Assembly: GCA_009746045.1 (NCBI GenBank)
Contig: RPFO01000658.1
Location: forward strand, 2,501 to 66,500
Direction of reading: 5' to 3'
From: Mesostigma viride
Lineage: Eukaryota > Streptophyta > Mesostigmatophyceae > Mesostigmatales > Mesostigmataceae
DNA: 64,000 nt
Part shown: positions 1 through 12,950 of the stretch, in pieces
Layout: each line of letters starts with the position of its first letter
Position numbering within the stretch: the first letter of the stretch is position 1
Position numbers and translations under genes: made by a program
The notes under the pieces: generated by a model
Databases searched by the model: none
What the model saw: only the letters and a program-made list of their open reading frames with translations
Told to the model about the DNA's origin: nothing

Positions 1-487
1 GAGGGAGAGGGAGAGGGAGAGGGAGAGGGAGAGGGAGAGGGAGAGGGAGAGGGAGAGGGAGAGGGAGAGGGAGAGGAGAGGGAGAGGGAGAGGGAGAGGG
101 AGAGGGAGAGGGAGAGGGAGAGGGAGAGGGAGAGGGAGAGGAGAGGGAGAGGGAGAGGGAGAGGGAGAGGGAGAGGAGAGGAGAGGGAGAGGGAGAGGGA
201 GAGGGAGAGGGAGAGGGAGAGGGAGAGGGAGAGGGGAGAGGGAGAGGAGAGAGGGAGAGGAGAGGGAGAGGAGAGGGAGAGGAGAGGGAGAGGGAGAGGG
301 AGAGGAGAGGAGAGGAGAGAGAGGAGAGGAGAGAGGGAGAGGAGGGAGAGGAGGGAGGAGGGAGGGAGAGGAGAGGAGAGGGAGAGGAGAGGGAGGAGGG
401 AGGGAGGGAGGGAGGGAGGGAGGGAGGGAGGGAGGGAGGAGGGAGGGAGGGAGGGAGGGAGGGAGGGAGGGAGGGAGGGAGGGAGGG
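1..487. repeat. Purine-rich GAGGGA / GGGA microsatellite
   Basis: The window opens inside a long GA-rich tract: GAGAGG and GAGGGA units up to about 360, then nearly pure GGGA units to 487. One strand is entirely purine, so the tract could form triplex or G-rich structures. Its start lies outside the window. Confidence 0.95.
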
Positions 488-529
488 TTTAGCCACATCG
501 TGTTTTGTTCTTGGATTGATGACGCACCG

Positions 530-1310
530 CACGCAACGCTCGTGACCTGCACCCGCAGGCGAAAAAGAACAAACCACAATGATAGCATGGTTGTGAGTGA
601 CAATTGACGACATCACGCTACAAGGAGCATGACGCAAAAGGGATTAAAAATCGGCATGAAAAACCTGGTGAAAAATAAGAGGGAGAGGGGGGGAGAGGGA
701 GAGGGAGAGAGAGTCGTCGTTCAGGAAGCCGTCATGACGCAAAATGGGATGAATACTCAACATGCCAGGTGAAAAAAAATTAGGAAAACCACGTACGTAA
801 AATCCCGCAACTCACTCTTGTTGGAGCTGATGCTGCTGTCGTTGTTGTTGTTGTCAGGCCCGTTGTTCTTGATTTAATGATGTAAGTGCTGCTCGTACGC
901 AACGCTCGTGACCTGCACCCGCAGGCGAAAAAGAACGAACCACAATGATAGTATTGTTGTGAGTGACAATTGACGACATCACGCTACAAGGAGCATGACG
1001 CAAAAGGGATTTAAAATCGGCATGAAAAACCTGGTGAAAAATAAGAGGGAGAGGGGGGGAGAGGGAGAGGGAGAGAGAGTCGTCGTTCAGGAAGCCGTCA
1101 TGACGCAAAATGGGATGAATACTCAACATGCCAGGTGAAAAAAAAAATAGAAAAACCACGTACGTAAAATCCCGCAACTCACTCTTGTTGGAGCTGATGC
1201 TGCTGTCGTTGTTGTTGTTGTCAGGCCCGTTGTTCTTGATTTCCAAAGAAGAAAGCCGTGAAGCTGCTCGTACGCATTATGGGGGCTGCACCCGCAGGCG
1301 AAAAAGAACG
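530..1310. repeat. 366-bp tandem duplication
   Basis: The block starting near 530 (CGCAACGCTCGTGACCTGC) recurs 366-367 bp later near 896 and runs in parallel to GTTCTTGATTT at about 875 and 1242. A third, short piece (CTGCACCCGCAGGCGAAAAA) occurs at about 1286-1310. Copies differ by a few substitutions and small indels, and each contains a short GAGGGA tract like the upstream microsatellite. The ORFs across it are not convincing as genes. Confidence 0.85.
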
Positions 1311-1457
1311 TGGACCACAGTCGGTCACTGGACGTGCGGTGGCGGGCGTGGTGGGCGCATCCGGCGGTGCGCGCCTGCAAAACACCGCATCAATTACCTG
1401 GGCGGGCTGGGTGCGCACCTTCCAAAGTCCCTGGTGTGTGTCAGTGCAGCGTCGACA

Positions 1458-2117
1458 TGGCATGCGTGGAGGATATTGCGTACGTACGACGAATCATGTG
1501 AAACGACTGGTCCAACCTGAAAAATTTTAAATTTTTGCCGTGTCCAGTAACGGTCCTAGGTTGCACCCGCGGGACGTTCCGACAGCTGTACAGAAAAGAT
1601 CACAAAGATACGCCGCGCAACGACGCCTGTGCCCGGCAAATCATTTGTGAGCCCGGAACTGAACAGTCACTGCAAATGTCGAGTATTTATTGCTCCACCC
1701 CCACAAAAAAGCGTTCCGGACCTGTTCGAAGCGAAGAGCACTGACAGGGATCGGACCCGAGCCAGATTTGTGTGCGGACCATGATGGCTGGCCTCCCTCA
1801 CTCCGCAACCTCACTCTGGACGCAGGTTCGAATCCTGTCAGTGCTATTCGCTTCGAACAGTTCCGGAACGCTTTTTTGGGGGGGTGGAGCAATAGATTTT
1901 CGACGTGTGTAGTGACTGTTCAGTTCCCGACTCACATTTGCCGGGCACTGGCGTCATTCCGCGGCGTATCTTTCTGATCTATTCTGTACAGCTGCCGGAA
2001 CGTCCCGCGGGTGCAACCTAGGACCGTTACTGGACACGGCAAAAATTTAAAATTTTTCAGGTTGGACCAGTCGTTTCACATGATTCGTCGTACGTACGCA
2101 CATATCCTCCACACATG
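1458..2117. mobile_element. Foldback element FB1 with long inverted arms and a tRNA T-arm-like loop
   Basis: About 290 bp from 1458 to 1752 reappear inverted at about 1832-2117: CGTACGTACGACGAATCATG at 1480 is mirrored at about 2080-2099. Arm identity is high but not perfect, with about 80 bp of loop. No transposase ORF is present, as expected of a non-autonomous foldback or MITE-like element. The loop side contains GGTTCGAATCC at 1825-1835, a perfect match to the T-loop/B-box of a tRNA, in a 5-bp stem GCAGG/CCTGT. Flanking target duplications were not identified. Confidence 0.8.
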
Positions 2118-3779
2118 TAGGGCAGGTTGTACAACATTCTGTGCGCCAACCATGTGTACTACATGTATCGATTAGTATCACTACATGTATATTCCATCAT
2201 GATCGCAGGATTAGTAACTACTGGGCTACAAATAGGCGCGAGATGGGAAGCGGCGCGGCGCGAATGCCAGTAGACATTTCCGCGATATTTTTAGGTCTGC
2301 TGCTAGAGCTAGATGTGCTCTACGCCCTGATACCGGACATCACTATGTTTCGACCAAGACTACAGGGACTAATTAACGGTTACAGTACAGGGGGTACCCA
2401 GGTCCACCGGGACGAAAGTGAATGTAAAATAATTACGAACATGCATATTCGAGGCTATGGCGGTGCAGAAAACTGATTGGTGTAGGAGCATCGATGCATG
2501 GATTCGTTCCAAATTTTGTAGGCATTATTTGTGCGTTGTAAAGATGCTGTAGCCGCAGTCGCGCAACATTTACTGAGGTGCGCAATCATCTCGGTCTGGG
2601 TTTTACTGCGTCAACGCGTGTTTATTGTGACGGGAGTGACAATGAAGCTAGCACTTGTTATCGGCGGCTTTATAATTGAATATTTCGCATCGAGTAAATT
2701 TGTTACGATGTATTTCGAATATTTCATTAGTGTCGTGGGCCAGGAAAGTCTTGACGCATCGGCCCTGTCGTCAGCTTGCTAGCTGTCCTTGAGCCTTTTT
2801 TTTTGCGGTTTCGACCTGGCGTAGTTTAGTGTCCCTGCGGTTACCGTCGACAAGATAAAGTCGTCGTATCACTCGGTAAGTAATCTCGGACTCATTGTTG
2901 AAGGTTTGGGATGTCAAATTTGCTTCGTTACTACTTTTCTGTAATTGTTTGTGGTGGTGGTTGCGCACAGCCATTACGGTCAGATTTTCATCAGTTTTGT
3001 GCATGATTGGCTGCGTCTGCACCAAATATACTAGAATAATGATTGATGTTACATGTAAATAAGTTCTATATGGTATCATGATGGTTTCTATAGCCTAAAT
3101 CCTTAAGAATAGATGGTATCCTGGCCTGTTTTTGGTTAGCCTTTTAGCTTTGTTAGTATGGCTGTTGTGCAGTCACCCCATCTGTCTTCATGTAACACCT
3201 GTGGAGGTCCCAGTGCCCTGCTTGCATTCAAAAGAAGGTCCATGAGTTGTCTCTGTGTCATTTCATCTCAGGCAAGCATATGGAGGTCATTTTTTATGTT
3301 GTGGATGCATGGGCTACGTAGCCCCTTGCACACGTGCATTTGGGCCTTGGCACAGTGGTATACCTGCTAGTAGAGCTTGGTAGCCACCACATGGTGACGT
3401 TTTCTTTAGAACAACATGAAGCATAGTTTAAGCTGTGTGTTAGTGATCATTTTGAGCATTACCCGGCCATTCAAAAGCACCATTGTGCACGCCTCATACC
3501 ATTGTAATGCCACTTAGTGCCGCATGTCGCCCCGTAGCCAGCTAACAGCTGAAATGATGAAGCCCAGCATATAAGGAGCTCCAGTTAGCATTTCCAATGA
3601 TCTAGGCTTACTTTTACTTATTTAGTCTAGCACTGACATGTGAGAAAAACTGTGCATGGCTACCTATGTTTAATCGCTGTTATGGATGTTCTGTATGCTG
3701 GAATTGATGAAATAATGCATGTTTGATCATTTATGATGTTTTATGATGCTACGGACTGAGGCGCCTGCCTTGTAATGCC
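2118..3779. other. Intergenic DNA with a diverged relative of the element at 51213-52941
   Basis: No convincing gene is seen. The stretch 2390-2860 resembles 51420-51860: both contain GGCTATGGCGGTGCAG and TGCGGTTTCGACCTGG in the same order and at similar spacing. This suggests an old copy of the same mobile element, with ends that cannot be defined here. Small ORFs in this interval lack recognisable domains. Confidence 0.5.
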
Positions 3780-6700
3780 ATTCATGTACGTAGACGGGCC
3801 ATGATGACACCATGGGAGCCTGAATCCTCATCATTTTGTTTATGAGACATCCATGTACGTAGGCCAGCCATGATGACACCAATGGAGCCTGAATCCTCAT
3901 CATTAATTACATACATGCCATCCATGTACGTAGGCCAGCCATGATGACACCATGGGAGCCTGAATCCTCATCATTTACTATTCCTTGACATCCATGTACG
4001 TAGGCCAGCCATGATGACCCCAATGGAGCCTGAATCCTCATCATTTACTATTCCTTGACATCAATGTACGTAGGCCAGCCATGATGACCCCAATGGAGCC
4101 TGAATCCTCATCATTAATTACATACATGCCATCCATGTACGTAGGCCAGCCATGATGACACCATGGTAGCCTGAATCCTCATCATTAATTACATAAATGC
4201 CATTCATGTACGTAGACGGGCCATGATGACACCATGGGAGCCTGAATCCTCATCATTTTGTTTATGAGACATCCATGTACGTAGGCCAGCCATGATGACA
4301 CCAATGGAGCCTGAATCCTCATCATTAATTACATACATGCCATCCATGTACGTAGACGGGCCATGATGACACCATGGGAGCCTGAATCCTCATCATTAAT
4401 TACATAAATGCCATTCATGTACGTACACGGGCAATGATGACACCAATGGAGCCTGAATCCTCATCATTATATACATAAATGCCATCCATGTACGTACACG
4501 GGCAATGATGACACCATGGGAGCCTGAATCCTCATCATTAATTACATAAATGCCATTCATGTACGTAGACGGGCCATGATGACACCATGGGAGCCTGAAT
4601 CCTCATCATTTTGTTTATGAGACATCCATGCACGTAGGCCAGCCATGATGACACCAATGGAGCCTGAATCCTCATCATTAATTACATACATGCCATCCAT
4701 GTACGTAGGCCAGCCATGATGACACCATGGGAGCCTGAATCCTCATCATTAATTACATAAATGCCATTCATGTACGTAGACGGGCCATGATGACACCATG
4801 GGAGCCTGAATCCTCATCATTTTGTTTATGAGACATCCATGTACGTAGGCCAGCCATGATGACACCAATGGAGCCTGAATCCTCATCATTAATTACATAC
4901 ATGCCATCCATGTACGTAGACGGGCCATGATGACACCAATGGAGCCTGAATCCTCATCATTAATTACATACATGCCATCCATGTACGTAGACAAGCCATG
5001 ATGACACCATGGGAGCCTGAATCCTCATCATTTTTTTTTCTTTGACATCCATGTACATACGTAGGCCAGCCATGATGACACCAATGGAGCCTGAATCCTC
5101 ATCATTAATTACATAAATGCCAACCATGTACGTAGGCCAGCCATGATGACACCATGGGAGCCTGAATCCTGATCATTTTGTTTATGAGACATCCATGTAC
5201 GTAGGCCAGCCATGATGACACCAATGGAGCCTGAATCCTCATCATTAATTACATACATGCCATCCATGTACGTAGGCCAGCCATGATGACACCATGGGAG
5301 CCTGAATCCTCATCATTAATTACATAAATGCCATTCATGTACGTAGACGGGCCATGATGACACCATGGGAGCCTGAATCCTCATCATTTTGTTTATGAGA
5401 CATCCATGTACGTAGGCCAGCCATGATGACACCATGGAGCCTGAATCCTCATCATTAATTACATACATGCCATCCATGTACGTAGACGGGCCATGATGAC
5501 ACCAATGGAGCCTGAATCCTCATCATTAATTACATACATGCCATCCATGTACGTAGACAAGCCATGATGACACCATGGGAGCCTGAATCCTCATCATTAA
5601 TTACATAAATGCCAACCATGTAGGTAGGCCAGCCATGATGACACCATGGGAGCCTGAATCCTCATCATTTTTTTTTCTTTGACATCCATGTACATACGTA
5701 GGCCAGCCATGATGACACCAATGGAGCCTGAATCCTCATCATTAATTACATAAATGCCAACCATGTACGTAGGCCAGCCATGATGACACCATGGGAGCCT
5801 GAATCCTGATCATTTTTTTTTCTTTGACATCCATGTACGTAGGCCAGCCATGATGACACCATGGGAGCCTGAATCCTCATCATTAATTTCATACATGCCA
5901 ACAACACGTAGACGGGCCATAATGACACCACGGGAGCCTGAATCCTGATCATTTTTTTTTCTTTGACATCCATGTACGTAGGCCAGCCATGATGACACCA
6001 TGGGAGCCTGAATCCTCATCATTTTTTTTCTGAGACATCCATGTACGTAGACAGGCCATGATGACACCATGGGAGCCTGAATCCTCATCATTAATTACAT
6101 AAATGCCATCCATGTACGTAGACGGGCCATGATGACACCATGGGAGCCTGATTCCTCATCATTATGTAATTACATACATGCCATCCATTTATGTAACTAA
6201 TGATGAGGATTCAGGCTCCCATTTGGTCATCATGGCTTGTCTACGTACATGGATGGCATGTATGTAATTAATGATGAGGATTCAGGCTCCCATGGTGTCA
6301 TCATGGCTTGTCTACGTACATGGATGGCGATTTTGTAATTAATGATGAGGATTTAGGCTCCTGGCATGGGGTCATCATGGCCCGTCTACGTACATGGATG
6401 GCATTTATGTAATTAATGATGAGGATTTAGGCTCCTGGCATGGGGTCATCATGGCCCGTCTACGTACATGGATGGCATTTATGTAATTAATGATGAGGAT
6501 TCAGGCTCCCATGGTGTCATCATGGCTTGTCTACCTACATGGTTGGCATATATGTAACCTGAATCCTCTCATAAAAAAAATGATGAGGATTCAGGCTGAG
6601 TCCATTGGTGTCATCATGGCTGGCCTACGTACATGGATGTCAAGGAATAGTAAATGATGAGGATTCAGGCTCCCATGGTGTCATCATGGCTGGCCTACGT

Positions 6701-9700
6701 ACATGGATGGCATGTATGTAATTAATGATGAGGATTCAGGCTCCATTGGTGTCATCATGGCTGGCCTACGTATGTACATGGATGTCAAAGAAAAAAAAAA
6801 CGATGAGGATTCAGGCTCCCATGGTGTCATCATTGCCCGTGTATGTACATGGTTGGCATTTATGTAATTAATGATGAGGATTCAGGCTCCATTGGTGTCA
6901 TCATGGCCCGTCTACGTACATGGATGGCATGTATGTAATTAATGATGAGGATTCAGGCTCCATTGGTGTCATCATGGCTGGCCTACGTATGTACATGGAT
7001 GTCAAAGAAAAAAAAATGATGAGGATTCAGGCTCCCATGGTGTCATCATGGCCCGTGTACGTACATGGACGTCAAGGAATAGTAAATGATGAGGATTCAG
7101 GCTCCCATGGTGTCATCATGGCCCGTCTACGTACATGGATGGCGATTTTGTAATTAATGATGAGGATTTAGGCTCCCAGGGTGTCATCATGGCCCGTCTA
7201 CGTACATGGATGGCATTTATGTATTTAATGATGAGGATTCAGGCTCCCATGGTGTCATCATGGCCCGTCCACGTACATGGATGTCAAGGAATAGTAAATG
7301 ATGAGGATTCAGGCTCCCATGGGGTCATCATGGCTTGTCTACGTACATGGTTGGCATTTATGTAATTAATGAGGAGGATTCAGGCTCCCATGGTGTCTCC
7401 ATGGCTGGCCTACGTACATGGATGGCCTTTATGTAAGTAATGATGAGGATTCAGGCTCCCATGGTGTCATCATGGCCCGTCTACGTACATGGTTGGCATT
7501 TATGTAATTAATGAGGAGGATTCAGGCTCCCATGGTGTCATCATGGCCCTTCTACGTACATGGATGTCAAGGAATAGTAAATGATGAGGATTCAGGCTCC
7601 CATGGTGTCATCATGGCCCGTCTACGTACATGGATGTCAAGGAATAGTAAATGATGAGGATTCAGGCTCCCATGGTGTCTCCATGGCCCGTCTACGTACA
7701 TGAATGGCAAGTATGTAATTAATGATGAGGATTCAGGCTCCCATGGGGTCATCATGGCCCGTCTACGTACATGGATGGCATTTTTGTATATAATGATGAG
7801 GATTCAGGCTCCCATGGTGTCATCATGGCTTGTCTACGTACATGGATGGCATTTATGTAATTAATGATGAGGATTCAGGCTCCCATGGTGTCTCCATGGC
7901 CCGTCTACGTACATGAATGGCAAGTATGTAATTAATGAGGAGGATTCAGGCTCCCATGGTGTCATCATGGCCCGTGTACGTACATGGATGGCATGTATGT
8001 AGTTAATGATGAGGATTCAGGCTCCCATGGTGTCATCATGGCCCGTCTACGTACATGGATGGCATTTATGTAATTAATGATGAGGATTCAGGCTCCCATG
8101 GTGTCATCATGGCTTGTCTACGTACATGGTTGGCATTTATGTAACCTGAATGCTCTCATAAAAAAAATGAAGAGGATTCAGGCTCCATTGGTGTCATCAT
8201 GGCTGGCCTACGTACATGGATGTCCAGGAATAGTAAATTATGAGGATTCAGGCTCCCGTGGTGTCATCATGGCTTGTCTACGTACATGGTTGGCATTTAT
8301 GTAATTAATGAGGAGGATTCAGGCTCCCATGGTGTCATCATGGCCCGTCTACGTACATGGATGTCATTTATGTAATTAATGATGAGGATTCAGGCTCCCA
8401 TGGTGTCATCATGGCCCGTCTACGTACATGGATGTCAAAGAAAAAAAAAATGAGGAGGATTTAGGCTCCCATGGTGTCATCATGGCCCGTGTACGTACAT
8501 GGATGGCATGTATGTAGTTAATGATGAGGATTCAGGCTCCCATGGTGTCATCATGGCCCGTCTACGTACATGGATGGCATTTATGTAATTAATGATGAGG
8601 ATTCAGGCTCCCATGGTGTCATCATGGCTTGTCTACGTACATGGATGGCATTTATGTAATTAATGATGAGGATTCAGGCTCCCATGGTGTCTCCATGGCC
8701 CGTCTACGTACATGGATGGCATGTATGTAGTTAATGATGAGGATTCAGGCTCCCATGGTGTCATCATGGCTTGTCTACGTACATGGATGGCATGTATGTA
8801 ATTAATGAGGAGGATTCAGGCTCCCATGGTGTCTCCATGGCTGGCCTACGTACATGGATGTCAAGGAATAGTAAATCATGAGGATTCAGGCTCCCATGGT
8901 GTCATCATGGCCCGTCTACGTACATGGATGTCAAGGAATAGTAAATGATGAGTATTCAGGCTCCCATGGTGTCATCATGGCTTGTCTACGTACATGGTTG
9001 GCATTTATGTAATTAATGAGGAGGATTCAGGCTCCCATGGTGTCATCATGGCCCGTCTACGTACATGGATGTCAAGGAATAGTAAATGATGAGGATTCAG
9101 GCTCCCATGGTGTCTCCATGGCCCGTCTACGTACATGAATGGCAAGTATGTAATTAATGATGAGGATTCAGGCTCCCATGGTGTCATCATGGCTGGCCTA
9201 CGTACATGAATGGCATTTATGTAATTAATGATGAGGATTCAGGCTCCCATGGGGTCATCATGGCCCGTCTACGTACATGGATGGCATTTTTGTATATAAT
9301 GATGAGGATTCAGGCTCCCATGGTGTCATCATGGCTTGTCTACGTACATGGATGGCATTTATGTAATTAATGATGAGGATTCAGGCTCCCATGGTGTCTC
9401 CATGGCCCGTCTACGTACATGAATGGCAAGTATGTAATTAATGAGGAGGATTCAGGCTCCCATGGTGTCATCATGGCCCGTGTACGTACATGGATGGCAT
9501 GTATGTAGTTAATGATGAGGATTCAGGCTCCCATGGTGTCATCATGGCCCGTCTACGTACATGGATGGCATTTATGTAATTAATGATGAGGATTCAGGCT
9601 CCCATGGTGTCATCATGGCTTGTCTACGTACATGGTTGGCATTTATGTAACCTGAATCCTTTCATAAAAAAAATGAAGAGGATTCAGGCTCCATTGGTGT

Positions 9701-10310
9701 CATCATGGCTGGCCTACGTACATGGATGTCCAGGAATAGTAAATTATGAGGATTCAGGCTCCCATGGTGTCATCATGGCTTGTCTACGTACATGGTTGGC
9801 ATTTATGTAATTAATGAGGAGGATTCAGGCTCCCATGGTGTCATCATGGCCCGTCTACGTACATGGATGTCATTTATGTAATTAATGATGAGGATTCAGG
9901 CTCCCATGGTGTCATCATGGCCCGTCTACGTACATGGATGTCAAAGAAAAAAAAATGAGGAGGATTTAGGCTCCCATGGTGTCATCATGGCCCGTGTACG
10001 TACATGGATGGCATGTATGTAGTTAATGATGAGGATTCAGGCTCCCATGGTGTCATCATGGCCCGTCTACGTACATGGATGGCATTTATGTAATTAATGA
10101 TGAGGATTCAGGCTCCCATGGTGTCATCATGGCTTGTCTACGTACATGGATGGCATTTATGTAATTAATGATGAGGATTCAGGCTCCCATGGTGTCTCCA
10201 TGGCCCGTCTACGTACATGGATGGCATGTATGTAGTTAATGATGAGGATTCAGGCTCCCATGGTGTCATCATGGCTTGTCTACGTACATGGATGGCATGT
10301 ATGTAATTAA
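3780..10310. repeat. 65-71 bp satellite array, part 1, with an orientation switch
   Basis: Unit: a core with GATGAGGATTCAGGCTCC, CATGGTGTCATCATGG and CTACGTACATGGATG, followed by one of a few linkers (GGCATTTATGTAATTAATG, GTCAAGGAATAGTAAATG, an A-rich GTCAAAGAAA form, or GGCATTTTTGTATATAATG). From 3780 to about 6190 the units read on the minus strand; from about 6195 they read on the plus strand, making a giant inverted array. Higher-order blocks recur, for example the region at 8077 repeats at 9583 (1506 bp). Short ORFs here are translations of the repeat and not genes. Confidence 0.97.
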
Positions 10311-10840
10311 GGGGAGGTGGCACCCCAAAACCCAAAAAATCTGACATATGCTAATATCACTTGAAATTCATTTGCACAATGCTGAATTATGATTGGGGGC
10401 ACTAAATAACATCTCTAGTGAGTTGTCCATGCACTTGTTGGGGGTACTACCCCCATATATACGCCAATAATGCGCTATAAATAGCAAAAGACGCTAATTA
10501 GGGCTGAGTATGCCCCAGCCAATGCACTTATTTGTTGGCTACCAAAAATCAAGGTCATATAGTTCCCTGAGTTTGTAGCTTGCTGAGCTATTTACATCAT
10601 GGAAATGGCAAAACCTTGAACAGTTATTAATTTTCCCGCAAAACAGGTCATTTTTTACCGGACATTGGGAATAAACATATCATAAACACTTCCGATAAGG
10701 CCACAAAATCAACAAAAATTCCGGCTAACAGGGGGACAGCAGTGTTCCAAGTCCCAGGTCATTCCGACAAGTCTAGCTCAAGTTATTGCGTCAGACGTGT
10801 TTTAAAAAAAATGCCCGCTAAAACAGAAAATGTCACTATA

Positions 10841-11119
10841 TCAGCCCTTGTAAGCATCCTGCACAAGGCAGGCAGGGCAAAACCAATCCCCCTTGGGCTC
10901 CTTAGTCAACGGGGGGTCAGCGCAGCAACCATGCAGTCCTCCCTTGCACCCGAATGTGCTGCACAGCAGGAAAGGGACACCGTCAATTTCATCCGGGGAA
11001 GCACATGCAAGGCAAGGAATATTATCAACATCATTCTCATCATCACTACTACCTTCCCCATCGTCCCCCTGCCCCTCCCTTTGCATCACGTCGTGGCAGC
11101 CACCCTTAACACAGGTCAT
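10841..11119 (-). CDS. PHD-finger protein fragment inside TE1
   Basis: The 92-residue minus-strand ORF contains a C4HC3 zinc finger over about residues 35-84. The order seen is CLAC, then LLC with GC downstream, LHGCC, the PHD signature DPPLTKEPKGDWFC, and a final PAC. An acidic Ser/Asp/Glu segment precedes it (residues 18-33). PHD fingers usually read histone H3 tails; some transposases also carry Cys-rich C-terminal domains. The ORF is short, its start is arbitrary, and flanking exons may exist. Its counterpart is not evident in TE2. It lies in the left third of TE1, so it may be a captured exon or a remnant of the element's own protein. The domain call is firm; function and completeness are not. 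Confidence 0.6.
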   Translation of the reverse strand: MTCVKGGCHDVMQREGQGDDGEGSSDDENDVDNIPCLACASPDEIDGVPFLLCSTFGCKGGLHGCCADPPLTKEPKGDWFCPACLVQDAYKG

Positions 11120-12239
11120 TCCGACAAGTCTTGCTCAAGTAATAAGGTTATGCGTGCTAAAACCTGAACATAAGCTTAAGGGGGGGTTTCTTTGTATATG
11201 GCCACTTAGGCATGCTGTTTTCCATCCAAAAAGCCAGAAAGCATGCCCCACTCGATCACACAACATAAGCAAACGGCTAGGCACCACATCTTCCCTCACC
11301 TGCCCTCGGCATGGCCAACCTTGCCAGCGCAAGCATAGCAACACGATCGCTAGGCATACATGCCAAGAGAGCATACACTATACTCTACCCAAGGTTACCT
11401 TGTAAACTTCATGCCAAGAACTCAGCAAATCTATGATCAAAAGCACATATAATTAACTCTAGCACACTGATGACGACACATGCTCAAGGTTGGGGGTCAC
11501 TGTGGCACGCACTGATGGGTTTCCTAAACGACCACTCACTACCTGACAAGGCGCTAAGGACCACTCAGAAAGCAAGTAAACACGATCACACTTTACTTGC
11601 CATCAACATGGATCAAATCCATGCTGAATATGTTGTGAAGTACAAAGGGGTGGCCACGCACCTCATACTCCTTCACAGTCCCTCGAGCATGGCCAGACTT
11701 ATAAGTACGTGAATAGCAATCATGATTATGGCACTAACATGCATTACCAGCATTTTCTATGTTTCTCCCAGGTTAGATTGTAAGGGTTATGCCAACCAAG
11801 CTTACCAACACAGCAGCAACTCCTTAACTGCACTACCCGACATGGGCAACAAACTGGAACTATGGAGGGCAAGGAACCAAGGAGATCATGGCATACAAAG
11901 CTTGTATGCAGTCAACCATGTCAACCATGGTTGGCTCAGCAACATTGCTGTCTTGTCACATCATCATAACAAGGAAAGCTCAAATAAACCAATGATGGCA
12001 GCTATCTACATGCAGTCACACAAATGCAATATCTCCAACATGATCGTCGATTTAAAAAATTCCTTCCCTGCACGATAAAATGCAAAGAAACCAGTGGCGG
12101 CCGTTCAGCTTCTGACCGCTGTGATGCCGCTGCGAGGAAAGGGTGCGTCACTATCACACAACAAGAAGCGTCCATACGCACAACATCCTTGCCAGAACAC
12201 GTGCTATGAAATCCCTTACGCCTTCCCTAGGATCTATCG

Positions 12240-12895
12240 GCTGAGACTGAAGCGGATTTGATCAAGACATCAACGAAAACAAGCTAAAGCTGCCAGGTAT
12301 TCGTCAACACGACGGCAAGCAACGGAGAGTTAACTGGCGGAAACTGACCAAAACGAACGCAAAAAACTTCGAACGATGAGCTCTTCGAAGAAAGAACTGA
12401 TAGTAGATAACAGTCGCCACAAATCTATACCTTGCCCTCGTAGATCCCTCGCCCAGGCGCGCAACAACGGCCGTTCTTCCATGGAAGGTTCCGACATGCA
12501 CTGCGCAGGCCTGAAAAAATACTTACAGAGAATGGCCGAAAATGTAGCAAAAAGCACCCGTTCGGTTTAGAATTCGATGCTACCGATATGAATGCATCCT
12601 TCACGGTCAAAAAGACCCCCAAAACTGAGAATTTACTGCCGCAATCACGAATTCTATTTTATTCCGCGCGACCAAAAAATGCAGATTACCCCCCATGCCG
12701 ATGGCAGTAAAAGAAAGCAGCGATATTGTAAACCAGCCACTTGCCGCCGCAATCCAACATCATTAAATCATCGTCTTCGACATCCAAGCATTTTTTTGGC
12801 ATTTCTCTAGCCCTACATTGCTAGTTTCGCCTAAACGCAGTCGCCATGGCCACTTCCGCTAGTGGTGCGCGCACGGAGCACCCACTTTTCACGGT
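12240..12895. repeat. Block conserved in TE1, TE2 and the region near 32.4-32.9 kb
   Basis: This right-hand part of TE1 matches 44705-45300 (inverted, TE2) and 32400-32930. All three end at CAGTCGCCATGGCCACT followed by a short reading frame beginning MAT-ARGART or MATSASGART. On the opposite strand TE1 (12330-12557) and TE2 (45069-45257) share a colinear ORF with SMEER, LLRAWARDLRGQG, a FLRSFW segment and the same stop (VSAS end). Conservation may reflect coding sequence, a promoter with first exon, or simply common descent of the element. Confidence 0.6.
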
Positions 12896-12950
12896 ACGGC
12901 CGGTGCCGCGAATTTTTTCGCGCGGAAAATATTCGGCGCGCCACGTCCCC

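Larger units (their letters stand above)
10311..12950. mobile_element. TTAA-flanked DNA element TE1
   Basis: The satellite is interrupted at its own TTAA (10307-10310) and resumes with TTAA at 12951-12954; removing the insert and one TTAA restores a normal unit. The ends are an imperfect inverted repeat, GGGGAGGTGGCACCCC on the left against GGGGACGTGGCGCGCC read from the right. A related element (TE2) occupies 44636-46920 in the opposite orientation. TTAA duplication is the hallmark of piggyBac and some other cut-and-paste superfamilies. No transposase is recognisable inside, so TE1 is probably non-autonomous; its only domain-bearing ORF is a PHD finger at 10841-11119. Confidence 0.88.

Noticed and set aside
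1737..1845. tRNA gene in the FB1 loop
   Set aside because: The T-arm is good, but the acceptor pairing is imposed by the inverted repeat, the length is 109 nt and no A box is recognised.
3780..10310. Repeat-spacer array resembling CRISPR
   Set aside because: The linkers are drawn from a small set and are repeated many times, so they are not unique spacers. There are no cas genes, the context is eukaryotic, and the structure is a satellite with variant units.
10742..11405. Plus-strand ORFs opposite the PHD finger
   Set aside because: No domain on this strand; the PHD signature is on the minus strand.
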